Shown here: piece after piece, positions 1-8,712 of the stretch
Numbering within the stretch: position 1 is the first letter of the stretch
How the letters are laid out: the number at the start of each line of letters is the position of its first letter
From: ZLKRG46 sp032117915
GTDB taxonomy: Bacteria > Bacteroidota > Ignavibacteria > Kapaibacteriales > Kapaibacteriaceae
DNA length: 16,250 nt
Assembly: GCA_032117915.1 (NCBI GenBank)
Contig: JAULYI010000176.1
Span: 1-16,250 of the forward strand
Direction of reading: 5' to 3'
Notes under the pieces: model-generated
Databases searched by the model: none
What the model saw: only the letters and a program-made list of their open reading frames with translations
Told to the model about the DNA's origin: nothing
Translations under genes and position numbers: made by a program

Positions 1-250
1 TAGGACGGCGACATGCGTGCAGCTTGTGATGCATTGAACGGGTAGGGGTAGAGGTTGAGCCGGCGTACGGCATCCGCGGCATCACGCAAAATGATTGAGC
101 ATTCGATTGACACGGCTCGAACACAGCAGGAACATGGGCCGGCACAGGCCCGGTTGGAGCAAGGTCTGTGTTGAAGAGCATCAAGTAGTTGACAACACGA
201 CATACGGTTGAATCTATCACGGCATTTCTAACGCTCTTTCGGAGGGCCCG
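1..250. other. Left-edge region without a convincing gene
   Basis: No recognisable gene is complete here. Two minus-strand frames stay open from about position 181 to the left edge, but neither gives a recognisable protein. A TTGACA hexamer lies at 189-194, but no good -10 element follows at normal spacing, so it is only a weak promoter candidate for the gene at 251. A GGAGG ribosome-binding site at 241-245 serves that gene. Confidence 0.4.
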
Positions 251-1738
251 ATGTCACGACAACACTTTTTGCACTCAGGTGTGATCTCTCGGCGTGCTTT
301 GCACGTTGCCAAGCGTGCTTCGCACATTGCCAAGCGCGCAGCGTGCACCATGGTGCTGGCACTGATCATACCGACAGTGCTGGCCCTGATCACTCCGACC
401 GTCATGACGGCACAAGACGTACCGCTGCTGGGAACGGTGCAGTGGTATAATTCGGGGTATGATACCGCAGCCAGACGCTATTACTTCACCCAATCGATCG
501 ATCACGCCGTCGCGGCGGGACAGATCATCATTGCATCGGAGACCGACTGGCAGGGCGTCAATAGCAGACTCACCGGTGAACTGATGGCACTTGACGAGAA
601 CACCGGGGTTCTTCTTCGGCGGGACTCCGTCTGCCCTCAATACTCCGATGGCTCCAAAAGACAATCGATCTTGTCGGCCACCATCAACGACAGTGGCACG
701 GTCGTGTGTTACACCTGTGCGGCCGACGGCGTGCATCTGGCGACGTATCCGGCGCTGGAACCCATCGCCGACACGCTGGTCACAAGCAGCCTGAGGGCAT
801 GGCTCTCCAACACCGGCCGGTACATGGTCCTGCGGCGGACGGGACCCGTAGGTCAAGGTGCAAGGTACCTGGCCTACGACCGGAAGACCGGTGACACGGT
901 ATTCATGGGCTACAATATCGGACCCACATACAACTATGGCCCTTACTTCAGCGCGGATGACCGCTACGTGGTGATGACCAAGGGCGAAAGTGGGAAGACG
1001 AGGAGTCTGCCCTTCGTGTTCGACCTGCAGACCATGAAAGTGCTGCATGACGGCATTCCCATTGCGTATGAAACTGCAGATCCTGCCTTCAGCTACCGGG
1101 GCAATCGGATCATGTCAAAGTCCGTTTGTGGCGCCATCGTCTTCGACGCCGTGACGGGCGAGCGCGTCTGGTCAGCCGGCGTGAAGACCTGCGACGTCCG
1201 CGGTGGATTCATCAGCGCCGACGGCACGGAGGTCTACCTGGTTGCCGGTAGAGAGCTGATCGATTCTACTGCAACGACCGGTCTTTGGATGTACCGCTAT
1301 CGACTGCCGGAGACCGCACCAAGCGGCGTGATCAAGCACAGACCACAGGACATGATCGGATGGCAATCAGGGTACCTCTTCCCGCAGCCGACGGTGCAGG
1401 GCATGTTCGTCACGTATGCTTATAACACAACGGGTGTCGGCCGGATGTCAACCGATCCTGTCAGCTCCGTCCCGCAGTCGCCGGATCCGTTTATGCCGAT
1501 CCTCTACCCGAATCCGGCGTCGAGTATCGTAACGATGAGCGTCGCAGACTGCCGAGACCGCTCGTGGGTCGTGTCGCTGCACGACACCCGCGGCCGCGAG
1601 CTGTGGCAGCGCACGGTCGTCTGCGAGGGGGGCACGCTACGCTTCGACGTGTCGGCGACGCCTGCGGGCACGTACGTCGTGCAGGCATCGACGCCGATGG
1701 GGACGCCTACGGCCTCGGCTATGCTCATCGTCAAGTGA
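251..1738 (+). CDS. T9SS-exported beta-propeller-like protein with type A sorting domain
   Basis: This encodes a predicted secreted or surface protein of 495 residues. I chose the ATG at 251 because GGAGG at 241-245 lies six bases upstream; the internal ATG at 350 would give a shorter signal peptide but has no such site. The N-terminus is basic, with a hydrophobic stretch at about residues 34-50 and a likely cleavage before QDVPLLG. The middle contains WD40/PQQ-like elements (LDENTG, YDRKTGD, FDLQTM, FDAVTGERVW), suggesting a beta-propeller, but no catalytic site is visible. Residues 417-495 start with LYPNPAS and contain a DTRGRELW strand and a PAGTYVV strand, as in T9SS type A sorting domains that direct export across the outer membrane. 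The ligand is unknown. The signal-peptide region is built from tandem DNA duplications. Confidence 0.85.
   Translation: MSRQHFLHSGVISRRALHVAKRASHIAKRAACTMVLALIIPTVLALITPTVMTAQDVPLLGTVQWYNSGYDTAARRYYFTQSIDHAVAAGQIIIASETDWQGVNSRLTGELMALDENTGVLLRRDSVCPQYSDGSKRQSILSATINDSGTVVCYTCAADGVHLATYPALEPIADTLVTSSLRAWLSNTGRYMVLRRTGPVGQGARYLAYDRKTGDTVFMGYNIGPTYNYGPYFSADDRYVVMTKGESGKTRSLPFVFDLQTMKVLHDGIPIAYETADPAFSYRGNRIMSKSVCGAIVFDAVTGERVWSAGVKTCDVRGGFISADGTEVYLVAGRELIDSTATTGLWMYRYRLPETAPSGVIKHRPQDMIGWQSGYLFPQPTVQGMFVTYAYNTTGVGRMSTDPVSSVPQSPDPFMPILYPNPASSIVTMSVADCRDRSWVVSLHDTRGRELWQRTVVCEGGTLRFDVSATPAGTYVVQASTPMGTPTASAMLIVK
293..400 (+). repeat. Two adjacent tandem duplications coding the signal peptide
   Basis: Two 21-bp units occupy 293-313 and 314-334 and differ at two bases; a decayed third begins at 335. 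They encode RALHVAK, RASHIAK and the start of RAACTM. Directly after, two 24-bp units at 353-376 and 377-400 differ at four bases and encode VLALIIPT and VLALITPT. The first pair makes the basic part and the second pair the hydrophobic part of the signal peptide. Both units are multiples of three, so the copy number could change without breaking the frame. Confidence 0.85.
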
Positions 1739-1769
1739 GCGCCCGAACAACGGTAGTGAACGGACATCG

Positions 1770-1916
1770 TGCATCAACGAAATGACAGCGGATGTCAACG
1801 AACTGACCGTTGATGTCAACGAACTGACCGTTGATGTCAACGAACTGACCGTTGATGTCAACGAACTGACCGTTGATGTCAACGAACTGACAGAGTACAT
1901 CAATGAACTGACTGAG
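1770..1916. repeat. 21-bp tandem repeat array upstream of the 1897-residue gene
   Basis: Seven 21-bp units start at 1770, 1791, 1812, 1833, 1854, 1875 and 1896. The units at 1791, 1812, 1833 and 1854 are identical, the first and last two are diverged. Four perfect copies of the imperfect palindrome GTTGA-TG-TCAAC lie at 1809-1820, 1830-1841, 1851-1862 and 1872-1883. Spacing of 21 bp is two turns of B-DNA, so bound proteins would sit on one face. The array ends 22 bases before the ATG at 1939 and lies in the 200-bp gap between two T9SS cargo genes. It may be an operator array or just a minisatellite; the sequence alone does not decide. Confidence 0.9.
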
Positions 1917-1938
1917 AACATCATCAGAGGAGATCGCC

Positions 1939-4900
1939 ATGCGTCGTCACGTCATGCTGCTCGCGAGCACGGTGTTGTGTCTGACCGAGGTGCCACCACT
2001 GGCAGCCCAGATCGAAGCTCGCCAGGGCGTTGCGCGCCTGCCGTGGCACGACCCCAATGCCGGTGGTATTCGTGGGACTGTGCAGAACTTCGATGTCCTC
2101 TGGAGGCCGAACTTTCACGCGGACCACTTCATGGCGGGATGGAACTGGGGCGCCAGCGAGCGGGAGCTCTCCGAGCCGTTGGTGATGCCTGTACACCACA
2201 TCGGAGATGAGTGGATAACCGACCGAGACTTAGACGATGCCTACCAGCGCCGACATCTGCCCGGCCGCGTGCTCATCCCACGAATCCGTGGCCTCGGTAC
2301 GGAGAATGCTCAAGAGCCGGAACGTCGAGACACCTATATCTGTCCCAACGAGTCCATCGCCTTGGAGTTTGTGCCGTTCCTTGTGTGGGATCAAGCTACA
2401 GAACGTATGACGCTCGTGGCATCCGACGCCACGGGCAGCGTCTTCGGCTTCCGAGAGCATGCCCTTGGCGTTACGGTGCCGGCACTGCCGACACCGCAGA
2501 CGACGCCGCAGCCGCAGCCCGGATCGGTCGACTACCGCTGGCGGCTGGAGGCTACACAAGTAACGGGGCGCACTCCGGTGCTCTCAGACGTGTGGCCGGA
2601 CCGTGAACTCCGCGTCTTCGGCAATACGGCGGGTGGCCAGAACAATCCGCGCAACGACCACAACACCACAGAGATGTTCGTCTCGGTGACCGTGCGCCGC
2701 ACCTCCGACGCCAACCCCGTTGACGAGGCTGCTCATGCCAACGACGAGGTGCTGCGCATCACGATCCCGTATTGGATGGGCGTGATCGACGGCACACAGA
2801 TCACGGGCAACATCAGGTTTCGGTTTCTGACGGATGTTGCTAACCCCGTCAACGACCACGTCGTCGAGGGCATCGTCGTCGGTCGCCGCCGCGCCAACCC
2901 CACGGTCGACCTTAACCTCGGCCCAGCAACCGAGGAGTTCATCATCACGCGGGGCATGCTGCCGCTTGCGGCGCTGAACCAGGACGTGACGATCGAAGCC
3001 CGGTTCACGTCGGATTGGGTAGTAAACGTCATCGCCAACGGCGGCCTGGATGAGGCAAATCGCCCTGATCCATGGAGCAACCCGCGGTTCTACTCGAATG
3101 AATTGGACCCGGCGTCGGCGGACGCTCCCGATAGGATCTCCCGCTGTGACGTCAACGTAGAGTACGCCGGCAGCGTCGACATCGAGATCAAGAGCGTGCG
3201 CCTGGAGACCGCGGCGGCTCGTGATCTCTTCTGGGGTGACCTCGACGACGAAATCGTCGGAGAAGCGCCGCAAGTTCCGCCGAATCCCAATCGGGCTCCC
3301 GGTGCGATCCTGCAGTACTTCCAAGACCTGGAAGCCCGCAACGCCTGGCTCACGGCGCCGCCCCAGACCGGTAACGCCGACGCAACAGGCCGAGTGGCGA
3401 GTGTGTGGAAGTTCTACGGCCGCGACGAGATCATGCCCATGCACTGGAAGTCCTTCCGCTACATCAATCGACTGCTCGAGGGACATCTGACGACCGAAGT
3501 CAACATTCGGTGGAGCGAGGGCATGCGGCATAGCCTAGGGCTGCGCGAACTCTGGCAGGGTGCTACGAATCAATCCGCCTCTCACGTGGCCTCGTATGCC
3601 TTCGAGCGGGGATTCCGAGCAGATCCAAATTACAATGATCCTCTGCTAAGAGATGCTACGCGACGAAGGTATATGGGCCTTGAGCGCGGGCGCACGCCTC
3701 ATGGTGACCCCGACCTGCTGCTCGGCGGATTCAGCGGAGCACTCCCGTTGACACCGCAGCAGCAAACCACGATGCTTACACCGAACAGTGAAGGTATCCA
3801 AGCCCACCAAGAGCACTACCTTAATCACTGGATCCGTCCCGAGCGCGAGATGCTCTTCAGCACCGACGCCGAGCACCATTGGTTTGCACAAGTGTGGCAG
3901 TACAGCTCTTGGTTGTATAGCGGCACTACCGATCTAAACCCGGCGAATATCTCATGGCTTGAGGCAAAGTCCAACGCCCGTCCGAAAACGTGCGGGGAAT
4001 ATCGAGCACAGTTTTGGAGCAGTCTCGTCCTTGGCACCCATGGGCTGGTGCTATATCACGGTAGTGATGTTTCGACCGATGGCTTCCCGCTCCCGGATCC
4101 TGCTCCGCTCCCCCAACCTCCTGCGACCGTCCCCATTAATGTGGTAGACGCAGGCTTTCAGACCGGCACGCTCAATCTGAATCAAGCGCCGCCGCTGCCT
4201 ACGCCGGAGGAGTTCCTCAACGCGGACGCCACAGGATCGGACTGGCTGATTGCCAATGACCCAACGAACATGGATGCGTGGCTCACGCAATCGGTGCAAC
4301 AGACGGCGAACAATTTCGCCGGCGTGCCAAACGGGCCAAATGTTCTTGCACAGATCTACCTTGGCCGCCGCGCGATGCGTCAAGTCACGCGAGAGGTGCT
4401 GGGACGTCTGGATGCCGCCACACGACAAACGCTGTGCAGCCTCAAGCTGCGCGGGTGGCACGCCCGCGGATTCAGAAGGGTCAGCACCTCACGTGAAAGC
4501 GCAACCGAAGCCGCGCTGCTTGCCGAGCGCCTCGAGATTCGTGCTGATGCCGGCAACAGGCTTCTGACGCGTCCTGTCGGCCGAGTCACCCTCGCCGATC
4601 CCACGACGACCAATCCCGGGCAACCGATGTGGGAGGCGATCGATTCGTCGTTTGTCGATGTTACGCTGCTGTCGCACCTCGACGACATGGACATGTCCGA
4701 CGGATTCTACGTGGGTGTGTTCAATCGTCGCACGAATCCGATGATGGCCATTCCACGCGGTGGGCCGCCGGCGTTTCATCTCTACAATGACCTACTCACG
4801 GAGTGGAACACGCACCCGGAGCGCCTCTATGATCAACAAGGGGCACGCGAGGTCCGTCTCCCGTTCACGGTGCCGCACGACGCAACCGGTCGGTATCGCT

Positions 4901-7632
4901 TGCTGCACGTGACGGAGCTGGGCACGGCACCGGCGGGCGTCGTCGGCAATCGCCCGCTCAGCAGACCGCCCCTCGATACGATGATCGGCCAAGACGGCGA
5001 TCTCAACCTCACGCTCATGCCCGGAGAGGGTCGGATCTACCGCGTAGAGTTTGCAGCCGCAGAGCAGGACCTGGCCCGTGGATGGCTTGACCATAACACG
5101 CAGCGCAAGATGGTCGTGCATCCCGACGTGGCGATGGGACAGCCACCACTGCCACCGGGACCGATCATAACGACGGTGGGCGAAACCAAGCTTCCCTGTA
5201 TCAACGACGATGGTACCGGTGAAGTCCGCACCATCGATCGAGTGCAAGACGGCGCCACCTGGCGCTATCACATGGTGTATCACCGGCGGCAGCTGCCGCC
5301 GGCTGTCGAGCCCGGCGCAGATACGGGTCCGTTGTCGGTATTCTACCGCAGGAGCCACCCGCTTACGAACGTGGGATCGGGGACCAATGACCTCGAGGAC
5401 GGCCAGATCACCTGGGAGCCGGAGATTCTGATCAATGATCATTTCAACCCCCCAGGGGAACCCCCATCGGTACCATCCTGCGGTTATCCTTCGATTGTTG
5501 TCCGTTACGACTCAACGCGTCTGATGAACATGGTGTACATCGTTTACGCCTGCGAGACCGCGGAGACATTGCCGAATCAAAATGTGTTGATTGCCGAAGC
5601 GCAGTTCCCGGCCGATATTCCCAATCAGGATGCATGGTATCACGCCCCGCTGCAAGGGTCGCGCGTCCTCGACTATGTCATGTCCTCGGGGATCGACAAC
5701 AACAACCGTCTGCACCACTGGGGTACGCCGGTCATCAACGCATCCTACCTGGGCAACTTCTACGCATGGAGTGACCACCAGCGGGGCATCGTATACGGAT
5801 ACAAGCTACCCGCTCAACTTGATTTTCCACCCGGTGGCCTCAATCAGATGCGGGCCATCACACAGGTCAACAATCAGCCGTGGGTCGCCAAGTATCCAAC
5901 CATGCATTCGTACTCACGGATTCGTGCCGGCGAGGTCGACGCTTCGCTCGCGTGGCAGGAGGGTCCTGATGTGAACAATGGCATTGGCCGAGCGATCATG
6001 TACACCCGACTTCGCGCCAATGTCCTGAACAATGCTGTAGAGCACTTCTTAACGATCGCACCGCCGCCGGTGACCCCCCAAACACTCGTGCAGAACAACG
6101 GCCTGAACTGGCTGTTTGATCAGCAGCGCATACTAAGTGTGGCACAGCGAGACATCGGCACCAACGGGAGCAACGAGCGTCCGACGCTCCTGAGAATGCT
6201 GTCGGATTTCCCGGACGAATCGATGAGTGCTGCCTCGCCGTTGTTTGCGATCGGACACGTGAACCACAAGCCCGATCGCATTGTCTGGGAACATACCTAT
6301 CACAACCCCACCGAGGGGCCACGATGGCCGACAGACCTTGCCCACCGTGCCATTGATTTCACGGACATGTGCCTAGCGGGCGGCAACGGGGTGTTCACGA
6401 ACCTGTGGACGACGCCGGAGGCGTGGATCACAGATCGTGATGAGGCAGACCTTGTACAGCCGGAGCTGAGCCATGGCGAGATGAAGACGGAACTGCACGT
6501 CAACGCGCAAACGCACCCGCAGTATGTGCCGCCATCGTGGGATTATGACGACTCCACGTTGGTCCTGGGGTTTGCGGCCGTCGCTGCCGGCGCCAGACAT
6601 GGTGCACTCTACCAGCTGATGTATGGCTTCGATCTCTATGGCAGCGAGGTCGATGTTCTGCTTCCGTCGACGGGGTTGTCGCAGCGGGCTATCGTGCGTC
6701 GTCTGACGCACGACGGACGATCACCGCATGCGCCGGCAAGACACAATGTCGTCCATGCGCAACGCATCTTCAAGGGCAGGCGCATCTACGAGTCGGATGA
6801 TGCCAACGAGCAGGCCGGCGCATGGGCACGGGCTCCGGTGATGACCAGAACCAACGAGGGGTTCTTCAAGCGGATAGACACCTATCGTGACGGCGACGTT
6901 CCGACACGCAAGTGGCAGGGCTTTGCCGGAGAAGATGGGTTTGCTACGGTCACCGATCTCGAGCTTGACGGAGCGACGCTAAGCCTACGCCGCGTCAACG
7001 ATGCCGGGCGAGGAACACCACGCAGGCCGGGGCCGCAGCAATATGCCGGCGAGTGGGTGACCATCGACGACGTATCGACGCTTGACATGGAGAGCTTCGC
7101 ATCGCAGGGTGATGTGCTCGTCACCGTCTACGTTGAGCGCGAGCGTGACGGCCAACGTGTGCCGTTTGCATATTTCAACGGACGCCAAAAGCAACGCTGG
7201 CAACTCATTCCCGACCCTACGGAGCGATACCGGATCGTGATCGAAAACGTCGACGAGGACCTAGGCTTTGTGACCGATCTGGAGATCTCGCACGAGGCAG
7301 GCGATCTCGGCCGATACGCCGATGCCGACGATCAATTGCTGGACCTGCGCCGGATCGGGCTTGGGATGTCGGCGACATCCGCAGCCACGCTCGAGGTGTG
7401 GCCCCAGCCGGCACGCGACGTCGTTACCATGCTCGCCCGGTGTAGCATGACAACGACACCGGCCGTGCTCACGATCCGTGACGTGCGTGGTGAAGGCGTG
7501 ATGCGTCTGCCTTGCAAGTCGATCGACCTGATAAGGATCCCTACGTCGACAATGCCGACAGGATCATACATGGCAACCATCGAAGCCGAGGGCCGCGTCA
7601 TCGGGCGGACGATGTTCCAGATTATTCGATAG
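1939..7632 (+). CDS. Very large T9SS-exported multidomain protein (1897 aa)
   Basis: A predicted surface or secreted protein. The start at 1939 is preceded by AGAGGAG (1926-1932) and followed by a signal peptide ending near residue 23 (PPLAA before Q24). Residues 641-715 resemble the core of TIM-barrel glycoside hydrolases: a Trp/Tyr-rich stretch, SWLEAKS around E675, then EYRAQFWSSLVLGTHGLVLY from about residue 687, similar to the RAQ...ALxxGxxGLxxY motif of clan A-like barrels. Residues about 1180-1345 contain YPSIVV, VYIVY and SLAWQEG elements as in sialidase/BNR-type propellers. Residues 1817-1897 (WPQPARD, IRDVRGEG, PTGSYMATI) are a T9SS type A sorting domain. A carbohydrate-binding or degrading role is inference; catalytic residues cannot be assigned. 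The gene is probably transcribed alone or with the upstream gene through the repeat array. Confidence 0.85.
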   Translation: MRRHVMLLASTVLCLTEVPPLAAQIEARQGVARLPWHDPNAGGIRGTVQNFDVLWRPNFHADHFMAGWNWGASERELSEPLVMPVHHIGDEWITDRDLDDAYQRRHLPGRVLIPRIRGLGTENAQEPERRDTYICPNESIALEFVPFLVWDQATERMTLVASDATGSVFGFREHALGVTVPALPTPQTTPQPQPGSVDYRWRLEATQVTGRTPVLSDVWPDRELRVFGNTAGGQNNPRNDHNTTEMFVSVTVRRTSDANPVDEAAHANDEVLRITIPYWMGVIDGTQITGNIRFRFLTDVANPVNDHVVEGIVVGRRRANPTVDLNLGPATEEFIITRGMLPLAALNQDVTIEARFTSDWVVNVIANGGLDEANRPDPWSNPRFYSNELDPASADAPDRISRCDVNVEYAGSVDIEIKSVRLETAAARDLFWGDLDDEIVGEAPQVPPNPNRAPGAILQYFQDLEARNAWLTAPPQTGNADATGRVASVWKFYGRDEIMPMHWKSFRYINRLLEGHLTTEVNIRWSEGMRHSLGLRELWQGATNQSASHVASYAFERGFRADPNYNDPLLRDATRRRYMGLERGRTPHGDPDLLLGGFSGALPLTPQQQTTMLTPNSEGIQAHQEHYLNHWIRPEREMLFSTDAEHHWFAQVWQYSSWLYSGTTDLNPANISWLEAKSNARPKTCGEYRAQFWSSLVLGTHGLVLYHGSDVSTDGFPLPDPAPLPQPPATVPINVVDAGFQTGTLNLNQAPPLPTPEEFLNADATGSDWLIANDPTNMDAWLTQSVQQTANNFAGVPNGPNVLAQIYLGRRAMRQVTREVLGRLDAATRQTLCSLKLRGWHARGFRRVSTSRESATEAALLAERLEIRADAGNRLLTRPVGRVTLADPTTTNPGQPMWEAIDSSFVDVTLLSHLDDMDMSDGFYVGVFNRRTNPMMAIPRGGPPAFHLYNDLLTEWNTHPERLYDQQGAREVRLPFTVPHDATGRYRLLHVTELGTAPAGVVGNRPLSRPPLDTMIGQDGDLNLTLMPGEGRIYRVEFAAAEQDLARGWLDHNTQRKMVVHPDVAMGQPPLPPGPIITTVGETKLPCINDDGTGEVRTIDRVQDGATWRYHMVYHRRQLPPAVEPGADTGPLSVFYRRSHPLTNVGSGTNDLEDGQITWEPEILINDHFNPPGEPPSVPSCGYPSIVVRYDSTRLMNMVYIVYACETAETLPNQNVLIAEAQFPADIPNQDAWYHAPLQGSRVLDYVMSSGIDNNNRLHHWGTPVINASYLGNFYAWSDHQRGIVYGYKLPAQLDFPPGGLNQMRAITQVNNQPWVAKYPTMHSYSRIRAGEVDASLAWQEGPDVNNGIGRAIMYTRLRANVLNNAVEHFLTIAPPPVTPQTLVQNNGLNWLFDQQRILSVAQRDIGTNGSNERPTLLRMLSDFPDESMSAASPLFAIGHVNHKPDRIVWEHTYHNPTEGPRWPTDLAHRAIDFTDMCLAGGNGVFTNLWTTPEAWITDRDEADLVQPELSHGEMKTELHVNAQTHPQYVPPSWDYDDSTLVLGFAAVAAGARHGALYQLMYGFDLYGSEVDVLLPSTGLSQRAIVRRLTHDGRSPHAPARHNVVHAQRIFKGRRIYESDDANEQAGAWARAPVMTRTNEGFFKRIDTYRDGDVPTRKWQGFAGEDGFATVTDLELDGATLSLRRVNDAGRGTPRRPGPQQYAGEWVTIDDVSTLDMESFASQGDVLVTVYVERERDGQRVPFAYFNGRQKQRWQLIPDPTERYRIVIENVDEDLGFVTDLEISHEAGDLGRYADADDQLLDLRRIGLGMSATSAATLEVWPQPARDVVTMLARCSMTTTPAVLTIRDVRGEGVMRLPCKSIDLIRIPTSTMPTGSYMATIEAEGRVIGRTMFQIIR

Positions 7633-7665
7633 GTCCCAGTAGGAGTACCAGCGACTGCAACAGAC

Positions 7666-7713
7666 ATCAGCCCGCGAAGTACCATGGTCGGTGGTGGTGC
7701 GAACCGGGCTGAT
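7666..7713. repeat. Inverted repeat after the 1897-aa gene
   Basis: A perfect 9-bp inverted repeat, ATCAGCCCG at 7666-7674 and CGGGCTGAT at 7705-7713, flanks a 30-base loop that itself contains ACCATGGT. It lies 33 bases after the stop codon. No T-run follows, so it is not a clear intrinsic terminator, although the place is right for a transcript end. Confidence 0.5.
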
Positions 7714-7798
7714 TACTGTTGCTTGCAGGCGTTGTGATCCCCGACTCCGAGCAGACTGACTGCGAACGATGGCGCGATCACGTTAGTGCCTACGTCTA

Positions 7799-7846
7799 GC
7801 GCAGCGTTAGCACAATGCTCTGGCGCAGTGTTCGCACAATGCATGG
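7799..7846. repeat. Two 24-bp tandem units (GCGCAG...GCACAATGC)
   Basis: Units at 7799-7822 and 7823-7846 share most bases; a diverged unit starts at 7847 (GCGAAGTGCTCACGCG). The second unit contains GTGTTCGCACAATGC, close to GTGCTTCGCACATTGC of the 21-bp signal-peptide repeat at 314-334, so the two loci may carry the same repeat family. Confidence 0.65.
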
Positions 7847-8051
7847 GCGAAGTGCTCACGCGACGAACATCGTCGATCGTCGTCGAAGGTGACGAACGTT
7901 GTTGGACGCGCGAACGTTGCCGTGGCGCGATACACGCGGCTAATCACGCGACCGAGATTGCTTGATCACCTGTTACGGTGAAACTCACTTGAGCTGATCG
8001 CGATGGAGCCAACGTGGAGCGTCAACTGTCATCAAACCACAGTAGTTCTAG

Positions 8052-8564
8052 CAACCCCAACCGAATCGTGCATGGGTCAGCGACATCACCTACATCCGAA
8101 CGCGAGGCGGCTTCGTCTATCTCGCAATGGTCATGGATCTGTTCTCGCGCCGAATCATCGGCTGGCATGTCAGTGAGACGATGACGCAGGAACTCACGAT
8201 CCGAGCTCGGTGGATGGCGTGGAGCCGCAGGGGGCGGCCGAACGGCGTGATCATGTACAGCGACCGAGGTGTGCAGTATGCAGCGGACAGATACCGAACG
8301 CTCCTCACGATGAGGTGCGACTGCATACAGAGCATGAGCCGAAAAGGGAACTGCTGGGACAACGCACCCACAGAGTCATTCTTCGCAACAGTGAAGATGG
8401 AGCGCTTCGAGGGCATGGAGTTCAAGGACCTTGACGCTGTGCGATATCAAGTGCGGCACTACATCGAGGTCGTCTACAACAACAAGCGACTGCACTCAAC
8501 GCTTGGCTACGTTACACCTTGTGAACACGAAGGTTCGTACATTCGAGCGCTGAGAGAAGCATAG
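8052..8564 (+). pseudogene. IS3-family transposase, C-terminal part only
   Basis: The frame is open from just after a TAG at 8049 and reads PNRAWVSDITYIRTRGG, then VYLAMVMDLFSRRIIGWHV, the start of the rve integrase core of IS3 OrfB. All three acidic catalytic residues are present: D in DITY (8082), D in YSDRG (8262) and E in APTESFF (8373). The spacing of the last two is 36 residues, one more than the usual D(35)E. The C-terminus (YNNKRLHSTLGYVTP) is intact. The N-terminal HTH and the upstream OrfA are missing, and no clear terminal inverted repeats or target duplication were found. Translation could start at ATG 8127, which would lose the first D. The copy is a remnant and should not be able to transpose by itself. 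Confidence 0.88.
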
Positions 8565-8712
8565 CGTGAGTGTCTGTGCTCATCAGACTACGCTAGTGCT
8601 CAGTCCATACAAATGGGATATGGTACTGTGCATTTCTATATGTTGTGATTAAGTATCTAGGCGTGCGATTGAACGGAGTGTTGCGGTGTGTTGTTAACGT
8701 AGGAGTTGGATC

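Larger units (their letters stand above)
7633..8051. other. Gene-poor stretch with degenerate repeats
   Basis: No supported gene. It holds an inverted repeat (7666-7713), two 24-bp units at 7799-7822 and 7823-7846 that share GCGCAG and GCACAATGC, and a weaker third unit from 7847. Further loose copies follow of an ACGAACGTTG / GCGAACGTTG element around 7890-7925. TGGCGCGAT occurs near 7770 and again near 7921. The right part (about 8010-8051) may be a decayed piece of the IS3 transposase, in another frame and interrupted by stops. Confidence 0.6.

Noticed and set aside
1..110. A minus-strand frame reading LNLYPYPFNAS, similar to the start of a T9SS sorting domain.
   Set aside because: The match is short, has Tyr for the usual Asn, the upstream part of the frame is not protein-like, and it runs off the window; another minus frame is equally open.
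1770..1916. The array as a CRISPR or plasmid iteron origin.
   Set aside because: Units are directly adjacent without spacers, no cas or rep gene is present, and the surroundings are chromosomal.
1782..2210. A + strand frame with a VDVNELT heptad repeat, coiled-coil-like.
   Set aside because: It comes from the 21-bp array and then runs out of frame into the 1897-residue gene; no ribosome-binding site and no family-like sequence.
2584..3531. A long minus-strand frame of 315 codons inside the 1897-residue gene.
   Set aside because: It is a high-GC shadow of the strong + strand gene, with His/Arg/Val-rich composition and no motif.
4792..5442. A minus-strand frame of 216 codons inside the same gene.
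   Set aside because: It is also antisense to a frame with clear secretion signals at both ends and shows no recognisable domain.
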